From contig JAEZEM010000201.1 of assembly GCA_023417745.1 (NCBI GenBank), positions 1-12,870 of the forward strand: DNA of 12,870 bases, written 5' to 3'. Position numbers and translations under genes: made by a program. The stretch comes from Pseudomonadota bacterium (GTDB taxonomy: Bacteria > Desulfobacterota > Desulfovibrionia > Desulfovibrionales > Desulfovibrionaceae). Shown piece after piece: positions 7,892 to 12,870 of this stretch. The notes beneath the pieces are model-generated. The model ran no database searches, was not told the DNA's origin, and saw only the letters and a program-made list of their open reading frames with translations. Within the stretch, counting starts at the first letter, position 1. The number at the start of each line of letters is the position of its first letter.

Positions 7892-9511
7892 CTATAACAA
7901 GGTCAAGGCAAGGACTGCGGCATCTTGCCCCTGCGTTGCCGTAAGCCCCAGGATCTCCAGGGCCGTCTTCACCGCGTCAGCGTCAATGCCCAAGGCGCGA
8001 AGGCCATTGGCCGTGACCAGGCAACACTGTCCGGCTTTCATCGTTTTTATCAGCTTGTCAAACTCCGAAAAGGCTGTTTCCAAATCCGCGACATCACCCT
8101 GGCCGTCATACACATAGCCGGCCTCAACGGCATGAAAAACCATGGGATTGTCGCGCATTGCAACCGAGCAACAACCTTGCCCGCCGCCTTCGAACAGCAG
8201 CATCGGATAGTTTTGCTCCAAATGTCTGATCAGCTGATAGTCCTGCATCAACACGTCTGCATCTTCATGGCAAAGCACCACGAAGCCAGGAGACGAAAAA
8301 TAATCAATGGTCTCTTGCGTGCAGTAGCTTTCTATGGTTTCGCGAATTCTGATTTCACGAACGGACGGCAGTTTTCGCAACAACGGCATGGCCGGAATAC
8401 TTTTCAATTTTTCGTGTCTTGGCGTAATGAAATACTTCTCCATCATTTCTTTCGCAGGCGCGTAGTGTTTATTAAGAAGAACATGAAATTTGTCCGGGGC
8501 AACATAGGCGGCAAGAGCCGTGTCAGCCAGATAGTGGCCGACCGCTTCCGTCAAAAGGTTCTCGCTCATATACCCGCCCATCGGCCTCGCCCCGGTCTCC
8601 ACAAGGACAGGGCCGCTTGCATCCCAGAAAAGCTCCGAATGCGAAGGGCCGTACTCAAATCCAAGCGCTGTCAGCACCTGGTAGATATAGGCCACCATTT
8701 CCCGACAGCGGTCATCCGGCTGCCTGATGAGCCTTATCGAATCATAACAAATCCCGCAGTCCCCGACAGCCAGCTTGTTGTACACCCACATATCCGTCAT
8801 CGTGTGCACGCCGTCGCGGCTTACGCAATCAACGATATATTCCGTCCCCGTGATATATTCCTGGACCAGCAGCTGCTGGTTGACGCCGCCGCTCCAATTC
8901 TTCTGCCCAAGCATCCTGCCGGTCCACTTTTCCAGCTCGGCCTGGTCTCGACAAAAATGCAGTCCTTCCGAACCGGAACTCAAGAGGGGTTTGAGGACCA
9001 CGGGATATTTTCCGATCGCCTTGGCAAAGGCTATCGCTTCCTCGACACAGGCGATGACCGTGCTGCGAATATGTCGGATGCCGTGACGTTGCAGCGCGTC
9101 CTGCATACGGCTTTTATCGCGGCGAAGCGGCGTTGTATCCGGCGAATTTCCCGCAACCCCCAGAGCCTTGGCCAGCCTATCGGCCAGGGGCACGCCGAGT
9201 TCGCAACCGCACACGACGGCAACGGTTCCAAACGCTCGCAACGTTTCGACAAGTTTCTCAAATCCGTCGCCTTCATGCAAATACACCGGATCGTATTTGT
9301 CCGTGTATTCTTTTGCCAAGGCATAATCCTTGTCGGCTATGCGTGCATTGTCAACGCAGGGGAACACGACAACAGGCTTGTAGCCTGCTTCGTGTATTGC
9401 CCGGACAAAAAAGCGCCCGGTCCACATGGGATCGACAACGGCTACAGACTCGTCTGCCGCTGCATCTCTCTCAAAACAGCTCTTGCGTGCACTCGCCACT
9501 TTGCAACTCAT
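7892..9511 (-). CDS. ATP-grasp ligase, similar to L-amino acid / peptide ligases
   Basis: This 539-residue cytosolic enzyme belongs to the ATP-grasp carboxylate-amine ligase fold. Such enzymes activate a carboxylate as an acyl phosphate and couple it to an amine. Residues about 22-125 form a Rossmann-like preATP-grasp domain (VAVVDPMWTGRFF...). ATP-binding features follow: Lys174 (VVLKPLLSSGSEG), Glu218 (QEYITGTEY), Glu293 (HSELFW), Glu305 and Arg309 (VETGARPMGG). The GxARPxGG pattern with its Arg is typical of bacterial dipeptide-forming ligases of the BacD type. Residues about 400-539 form an extra C-terminal region I cannot assign. The ATG at 9511 is fixed by an in-frame TAG just upstream. 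The nearest Shine-Dalgarno-like AAGGA is 12 nt away, which is unusually far. Base composition is far poorer in GC than its neighbours, suggesting transfer. The AraC-type regulator follows 58 nt downstream. Substrates are unknown; a different amide ligase or a carboxylase-like role is possible. Confidence 0.88.
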   Translation of the reverse strand: MSCKVASARKSCFERDAAADESVAVVDPMWTGRFFVRAIHEAGYKPVVVFPCVDNARIADKDYALAKEYTDKYDPVYLHEGDGFEKLVETLRAFGTVAVVCGCELGVPLADRLAKALGVAGNSPDTTPLRRDKSRMQDALQRHGIRHIRSTVIACVEEAIAFAKAIGKYPVVLKPLLSSGSEGLHFCRDQAELEKWTGRMLGQKNWSGGVNQQLLVQEYITGTEYIVDCVSRDGVHTMTDMWVYNKLAVGDCGICYDSIRLIRQPDDRCREMVAYIYQVLTALGFEYGPSHSELFWDASGPVLVETGARPMGGYMSENLLTEAVGHYLADTALAAYVAPDKFHVLLNKHYAPAKEMMEKYFITPRHEKLKSIPAMPLLRKLPSVREIRIRETIESYCTQETIDYFSSPGFVVLCHEDADVLMQDYQLIRHLEQNYPMLLFEGGGQGCCSVAMRDNPMVFHAVEAGYVYDGQGDVADLETAFSEFDKLIKTMKAGQCCLVTANGLRALGIDADAVKTALEILGLTATQGQDAAVLALTLL

Positions 9512-9517
9512 GTTGCG

Positions 9518-9547
9518 CTAATATCCTTTTAGCTCCGGCTCCGTCAA
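9518..9547 (-). promoter_or_regulatory. Candidate sigma-70-type promoter at the ATP-grasp start
   Basis: On the minus strand, TTGACG (9547-9542) and TATTAG (9523-9518) are separated by 18 nt and match the consensus at 5/6 and 4/6 positions. The predicted start of transcription falls at or next to the ATG at 9511, which would make the message leaderless or nearly so. The competing reading is that AAGGA at 9528-9524 is a ribosome binding site and the promoter lies further upstream. Confidence 0.4.
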
Positions 9548-9588
9548 TTCGGTCGCCAGAGAAGACCCAAGCGCAGGCCGCGCCAGAC

Positions 9589-9619
9589 GAGAAACGCCGC
9601 CCATAGGGCGGCGTTTCTC
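9589..9619 (-). terminator. Perfect 14-bp terminator hairpin after the phosphopantetheinyl transferase
   Basis: GAGAAACGCCGCCC (9589-9602) and its exact complement (9606-9619) flank a 3-nt loop, 1 nt past the TGA at 9621. The A-run and T-run lie within the stem, the usual form of an intrinsic terminator that can work in both directions. It separates the transferase from the ATP-grasp gene. Confidence 0.8.
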
Positions 9620-9620
9620 C

Positions 9621-10424
9621 TCAGTCCAGGGGCAAGGCCCCGAGATCGAGTTCCAACCCGACGCCGCCGGGAGCGGCCAGGGCCAGGATCATCGAGGGCG
9701 AGGCGACGGCCAGCCCCTGACAGCCGGCCGCGTGGGCATACCCGGCCGCGATCCCGCCTGGCCGCGAAGCCAGGGAGGCGACGGGCAGCGCTTCCGGCGA
9801 GGCTGTCACGCCGCAGCCCAACAGCTTGCCCAAGGCCTCCTTGAGGCACCACAGCAGCGTCAACGGCCAGGCCGCCTGGCATCCGGGCGGGGCCACGGCC
9901 CTGGCCATGGCCAGCTCGGACGGGGCGAACCGGTCCGCCAGGGCCAGGGCGTTTCGCGGCCGTACCCGCTCCAGGTCCAGGCCAAAGGGCTGGTCCGGGG
10001 GAAAGACCACGGCGGCGGCCAGGCCCGGGCAATGCGACAAGCTCAGGCCAAACGCCGCGACGCCAAGGAAACACGGCCGGCCCAGGCGGTCATGGGCCGT
10101 CTCCAGCCGGCGCGGATCGCAATCGGCCATCGGCGACAACCACCGGAGCATGGTCCGTCCGGCGACCTTGGCGGCCAGCCGCCCCTGCAAAAAGGCTTCC
10201 CGGCCCCTGGGCACGGTGAGCGCCCGCAACCGGGCCAGCTCGCCCGGACCGCAAAAAAACGGCGCTCCGGCCTCAAGGGACGCCAAGGACGTCGCCCCCA
10301 CGGCCAGGACCGCCGGGCAGGCCTGCGTCCGCGAGTCGGCCGTGACCGGGAGGACGCGCCAGGCCCCGGTCAGCGCGTCGAGAATCGTGGCCGGGTCGCC
10401 GGCGGGCGCGTGGCTGGGGGACAT
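9621..10424 (-). CDS. 4'-phosphopantetheinyl transferase, Sfp type
   Basis: This 267-residue cytosolic enzyme moves the phosphopantetheine arm of coenzyme A onto the serine of a carrier protein. Visible family motifs are GRPCFLG (residues 115-121), SLSHCPG with His131, the Mg-binding FGLDLERVRP (Asp150, Glu152) and WCLKEALGKLLGCG (Lys195, Glu196, Lys200). It is slightly longer than the usual 220-240 residues because of the N-terminal 60 residues. An in-frame TGA upstream leaves the ATG at 10424 as the likely start; the ribosome binding site is weak (a TAGG about 9 nt away). It diverges from the acyl carrier protein gene across a 308-nt gap, so that ACP is its obvious substrate. A perfect hairpin ends the gene. 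Confidence 0.9.
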   Translation of the reverse strand: MSPSHAPAGDPATILDALTGAWRVLPVTADSRTQACPAVLAVGATSLASLEAGAPFFCGPGELARLRALTVPRGREAFLQGRLAAKVAGRTMLRWLSPMADCDPRRLETAHDRLGRPCFLGVAAFGLSLSHCPGLAAAVVFPPDQPFGLDLERVRPRNALALADRFAPSELAMARAVAPPGCQAAWPLTLLWCLKEALGKLLGCGVTASPEALPVASLASRPGGIAAGYAHAAGCQGLAVASPSMILALAAPGGVGLELDLGALPLD

Positions 10425-10732
10425 GGCTTGGCCTACCCTGCCCGGCCCGGCGGTTCAAGCGGACCGCGCGGGCTTGCCCGGCCCGGCGGCAGGCTCGCCC
10501 AAGGCCGGGCGTCGCGTTGACCCGGGGGCGGCAAGCCGGTAGGCTTACAGGGAAAAGTGTTGTCATGGGGAGGGCCTGCCGTGGCCGCCCGGCCTTGCCC
10601 GGGCCAGGTCCCAGGCGGCGCGAGACGCCTTTGGTCCTGGCGGCGTAAACACGGCCCAGGTCGTGAAGCGACAAGGCGCGGGCCGCGGCAAAGCCTCAAA
10701 GACCCAATTCCCGACCGATAAGGAAGACAGGC
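10425..10732. promoter_or_regulatory. Divergent intergenic region between the transferase and ACP genes
   Basis: This 308-nt GC-rich region must hold promoters in both directions. For the plus strand, TTGACC (10517-10522) and TAGGCT (10540-10545) are spaced by 17 nt and make a weak promoter candidate for the ACP gene. A more AT-rich patch lies at about 10546-10566. A short GCCCGG-N6-CCGGGC palindrome occurs at 10587-10604. The ACP ribosome binding site (AAGGA, near 10720-10724) is 8 nt before its ATG. No further gene was recognised here. Confidence 0.45.
10439..10489. repeat. 15-bp direct repeat upstream of the transferase gene
   Basis: TGCCCGGCCCGGCGG occurs at 10439-10453 and again at 10475-10489, offset by 36 bp. 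It lies 14 nt upstream of the transferase start codon and could be a paired regulator site. The low-complexity GC composition makes chance a real alternative. Confidence 0.4.
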
Positions 10733-10981
10733 ATGAACAGGGAAGCACTGCTGGACTTGTTGACCGGCAATCTCAAGAAGGCCGTACCGGATTTCGCCGA
10801 CCACGACCTGGACGCCGCCAAGACCTTTCAGGAACTCGGCGTCAGCAGCCTCGACCTGGTGGAGGTGGTGACCCGGACCACCAAGGAGCTGGGCCTGACC
10901 CTGCCGTTTCAGGAACTCGCCAAAGTCAAGACCATCAACGACCTGGCCGAGGTCGTCCTGCGCCTGCGTCCAGAGGCCTGA
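10733..10981 (+). CDS. Free-standing acyl carrier protein
   Basis: This 82-residue acidic helical protein carries acyl groups on a phosphopantetheine arm. The attachment serine is most likely Ser39 in ELGVSSLDLVEVV, which matches the (D/S)SL motif at the start of helix II. The flanking pattern (FQELGVSSLDLVE and a C-terminal INDLAEVV helix) is typical of ACPs. Length is normal (about 75-90 residues). AAGGA, 8 nt upstream, supports the ATG. It is the only clear plus-strand gene of the window, divergent from the phosphopantetheinyl transferase and convergent with the GNAT-like gene 78 nt away. No fatty acid synthesis genes (fabD, fabF, fabG) are adjacent, so it is probably a specialised ACP serving the neighbouring AMP-forming ligase rather than the housekeeping one. 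Confidence 0.93.
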   Translation: MNREALLDLLTGNLKKAVPDFADHDLDAAKTFQELGVSSLDLVEVVTRTTKELGLTLPFQELAKVKTINDLAEVVLRLRPEA

Positions 10982-11000
10982 GGCCGGCCCGGAGCGTTGC

Positions 11001-11020
11001 CGGGGCTGGCGGCGGCCCCG
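11001..11020. terminator. Possible hairpin between the convergent ACP and GNAT-like genes
   Basis: CGGGGC (11001-11006) pairs with GCCCCG (11015-11020) across an 8-nt loop, 19 nt after the ACP stop, in the 78-nt convergent gap. There is no U-tract on either strand, so a role in termination is tentative. Confidence 0.3.
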
Positions 11021-11059
11021 CCCCCGGCGACAGGCCTGCACGGCGCGGACCACGGTCCG

Positions 11060-12130
11060 TCAGGTCCGGACGCCCTGCTCCATGTCCCGGCGAATGCAGG
11101 CCAGCAGTTCGTTCGCCCGGGGGCTTTGCAGCGTCATGGCGTCGTAATCCGGCCTGAAGGCAAGCTTTTGCAGGAGCAGGCCGTCGGCCCCGAACCACAG
11201 CGGCAACAAGCCGCCGAAACAAAATCCCCGCCCCCGCAGGATCTCCACCACCCGCCCCGCCCAGGGCTCGCCCAGGTTCACCATCGCCTGGAAGACCAGC
11301 ACGCCCTTGGCGGCGGCCAGGGACAGTTCGCGGACCAGGCGGTCCTCAAAATCCCGGCCCGCGCCCCGGGCCATGATCCGCGCCACCCCCGCCGCCTCGA
11401 ACAGACGCACGTCAAGGTCCGAAAGGGCCTCGCCGGGCAGGTCGGCCGCGGCAAGCCGCACCGTCCTGGCCAGGGGCAGCGCCGACAGCAGCCCGCCAAG
11501 GACCGTCTCGTAGACCGGCGGCGCATAGAGGTCGCGGGGGCCGTCGCCCAGAATCTTGAACGTCAGCACCGCCGAGACCCGCTCCTCGGGGGCATTGCCC
11601 CGGCCGTAGGCCGCGCCCGGCATCAGTCCCAGTTCGATGCCGGTCTCGACAAAGCCGAACAGCGAGGAAATCCGCTGCATGACCGGATGGTTGCTGACCG
11701 CCTCGCCGAAAATCGCGTCCATGGGCGCATCGCCCCCGACCAGGGTCTGAAGGCATTCCTGGACGCACAGGATGGCCATGGTGGAGCGGTAGGCGGGGAT
11801 GACCGAGGCCTGGCCGCTTTCGCACAGGCGCGGGTTGGGGGCGACGTGGTGCAGCAGCGAGCCGAAGGCCACGACGTCGCCGCCCGCCGTGACCGCCACG
11901 GCGCTGCGCATGTCGCCCCGCGCATGGGCCTGGGCGAGCTTTTGCGGCACGTAATAGGTATCAAAGGGGTAGCCGTCGCCGTAGACCTCGAAAAAGCAGC
12001 GGACCACGCCCCAGGCGTCCCCGGCTTCGAACGGGCGCACCGTGAACTCCTGGCCGGGCTCCACCCGGTGGGCCTGGGCGCGCAACAGGGAGAGGGCTTC
12101 GTCCTTGGTCGAGGGACAGGCTGACGGCAT
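11060..12130 (-). CDS. GNAT-fold acyltransferase-like protein
   Basis: This 356-residue protein has a GNAT-type N-terminal part at about residues 28-170: FTVRPFEAGDAWGVVRCFF at the start, SAVAV...GDVVAFGSL as the central strands, ESGQASVIPAYRS where the acetyl-CoA loop should be, and the helix after it. The usual (R/Q)xxGxG/A loop is not intact (PAYRSTMAI), so the acyl donor may differ or activity may be lost. The C-terminal part (about 200-356, with GVLVFQAMVNLG and GRGFCFGGLLPLW) looks like a second, degenerate GNAT-like half of the kind seen in long GNAT proteins of deltaproteobacteria. AAGGAG, 6 nt upstream, supports the ATG at 12130. It lies 54 nt downstream of the AMP-forming ligase on the same strand, so the two probably form an operon. 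It may transfer an acyl group supplied by the ligase and ACP, which is inference from context. Confidence 0.75.
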   Translation of the reverse strand: MPSACPSTKDEALSLLRAQAHRVEPGQEFTVRPFEAGDAWGVVRCFFEVYGDGYPFDTYYVPQKLAQAHARGDMRSAVAVTAGGDVVAFGSLLHHVAPNPRLCESGQASVIPAYRSTMAILCVQECLQTLVGGDAPMDAIFGEAVSNHPVMQRISSLFGFVETGIELGLMPGAAYGRGNAPEERVSAVLTFKILGDGPRDLYAPPVYETVLGGLLSALPLARTVRLAAADLPGEALSDLDVRLFEAAGVARIMARGAGRDFEDRLVRELSLAAAKGVLVFQAMVNLGEPWAGRVVEILRGRGFCFGGLLPLWFGADGLLLQKLAFRPDYDAMTLQSPRANELLACIRRDMEQGVRT

Positions 12131-12184
12131 GGGGGACTCCTTGGGAGGTTGGCGGGGGCGGATCAGGGCCGGGGCTTGGCGGCG

Positions 12185-12870
12185 TCAGGAGATCACGGGC
12201 GTATCGCGTCCGGCGTCCGGGACGCCCGCCGTCCCCTCGCGCCCAAGCGCCCCCCGGTCGATCTTGCCCGTGGACGTCCTGGGCAGGTCGGGCCTGAGTC
12301 GCACGCGCGCCGGACACAGGTGGTCCGGCAGCCGGGCCTGAACAAAGGCGCGAAGCTCCTGGGCCAGCCCGGCGACGTCCGCCTGGCCTGGCGCGGCCAC
12401 GATGTGGGCCACCGGCCTGAGCAGGCCGTCGAACTCGCCGGCGGTCACCGCGCATTCGAGGACCGCCGGGTGCTCGCGCAGCGCCTCTTCCACCAAAAGC
12501 GGCGCGACCCAGTTGCCCCCGGTCTTGAACAGGTCGTCCTGGCGGCCCTGGAAACGGTAGAGGCCGTTGGTACGCACAAACATGTCGCCGGTGTCGAACC
12601 AGCCGTCGGCGAGCATGCAGGCGGCCGTGAGTTCCGGGCGATTGCGGTAGCCCGAGGCGAGGCTCTCGCCCCGGATGTGGAGCCGGCCGGGCTGGCCGTC
12701 AGGCGTCGGGACGCCGCCTGCGTCCACGAGACGCGCCTCGTATCCCGGCACGAGCCGGCCCGTGGCCCCGGGAACGGACGCGCCGGGCCGGTTGGATATA
12801 TAGATGTGCAAGGCTTCGGTGGAGCCGATGCCGTCGAGGATCTCCAGCCCGGCGGCGGCGCGCCAGGCGC
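12185..12870 (-). CDS. AMP-forming acid ligase, benzoate-CoA ligase type (partial, N-terminus off window)
   Basis: The frame is open to the right edge, giving 227 complete codons of the C-terminal portion. These enzymes adenylate a carboxylic acid with ATP and pass the acyl group to a thiol. Visible motifs in order are GIGSTEALHIYISNRPG (about 12780-12832, close to the benzoate/hydroxybenzoate-CoA ligase signature), GRLVPGYEARLVD, GWFDTGD (adenylate binding), the hinge region GRQDDLFKTGGNWV (about 12510-12551) and TSTGKIDRG near the C-terminus. The catalytic Lys is at codon 12263-12265. The stop is TGA at 12185. The GNAT-like gene follows 54 nt downstream, and an ACP with its activating transferase lies beyond that. 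The acyl acceptor could therefore be the ACP rather than coenzyme A; the sequence alone cannot decide. The substrate is likely an aromatic acid by family, but its binding pocket lies mostly outside the window. Confidence 0.9.
   Translation of the reverse strand, partial: AWRAAAGLEILDGIGSTEALHIYISNRPGASVPGATGRLVPGYEARLVDAGGVPTPDGQPGRLHIRGESLASGYRNRPELTAACMLADGWFDTGDMFVRTNGLYRFQGRQDDLFKTGGNWVAPLLVEEALREHPAVLECAVTAGEFDGLLRPVAHIVAAPGQADVAGLAQELRAFVQARLPDHLCPARVRLRPDLPRTSTGKIDRGALGREGTAGVPDAGRDTPVIS

Larger units (their letters stand above)
7500..9550. other. Low-GC island within a GC-rich window
   Basis: Hand counts of 60-nt blocks give 25/60 G+C at 7561-7620, 26/60 at 8281-8340 and 23/60 at 8401-8460. 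A block in the neighbouring GNAT gene (11881-11940) gives 48/60. The low-GC stretch covers the ATP-grasp gene and the 5' half of the AraC-type gene. No flanking repeats, tRNA or integrase were seen. Horizontal acquisition is the simplest reading. Confidence 0.6.

Noticed and set aside
7925..9532. A 535-codon plus-strand frame opposite the ATP-grasp gene
   Set aside because: The ATP-grasp frame has a complete set of catalytic motifs, while the opposite frame has none. The length of the shadow is explained by codon bias.
10587..10604. GCCCGG-N6-CCGGGC palindrome as an operator
   Set aside because: It is short and in low-complexity GC sequence. Several similar overlaps occur by chance nearby, so I list it only as a detail of the intergenic region.
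10433..11053. A 206-codon minus-strand frame across the divergent region and the ACP gene
   Set aside because: It is antisense to the ACP, which has a Ser motif and ribosome binding site, and the product is Arg/Gly/Pro-rich without structure.
12185..12811. Reading the ligase fragment as a complete 208-residue protein starting at 12811
   Set aside because: The start there would be a TTG within the conserved GSTEALHIYISNRPG motif, and the frame stays open to the window edge. It is the C-terminal part of a larger protein.

Overview
The window is a high-GC bacterial chromosome segment. Most genes are about 65-75% GC, and one stretch drops to about 40%. An eight-heme cytochrome with HEAT-like and TPR repeats, the codon style and the overall gene content suggest a Desulfovibrio-like (Solidesulfovibrio/Desulfovibrio) deltaproteobacterium. 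That assignment is inference from protein character, not from a marker gene. Nearly everything is on the minus strand. The one clear plus-strand gene encodes an acyl carrier protein. No rRNA, tRNA, CRISPR array or insertion sequence was recognised.

Left part (1-6438), exported proteins. From right to left in transcription order these are a secreted 412-residue protein of unknown function (6438-5200), a periplasmic Cys-type arylsulfatase of 832 residues (5052-2554), and a large exported multiheme cytochrome c (2203 to beyond base 1). The cytochrome has eight CXXCH motifs followed by HEAT-like and TPR repeats. The sulfatase has its own ribosome binding site and a leader with a small inverted repeat, and ends at a 12-bp GC hairpin. 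The cytochrome therefore probably forms a separate transcription unit.

Middle part (about 6748-9511). An AraC-family regulator lies downstream of an ATP-grasp ligase that resembles peptide-forming (L-amino acid ligase) enzymes. The ATP-grasp gene and the 5' half of the regulator gene are clearly poorer in GC than their surroundings, which suggests recent horizontal acquisition.

Right part (9589-12870), a carrier-protein module. It holds an Sfp-type 4'-phosphopantetheinyl transferase (minus), a free-standing acyl carrier protein (plus, divergent from the transferase), a GNAT-fold acyltransferase-like protein (minus, convergent with the ACP), and the C-terminal third or more of an AMP-forming ligase of the benzoate-CoA ligase type (minus, cut by the right edge). 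A plausible scheme is that the transferase arms the ACP, the ligase activates an (aryl) acid and loads it, and the GNAT-like protein or the nearby ATP-grasp ligase moves the acyl group or makes an amide. This is the best candidate for an undescribed pathway here. The substrate and product cannot be read from the sequence, and membership of the ATP-grasp gene is uncertain because a strong terminator separates it from the transferase.
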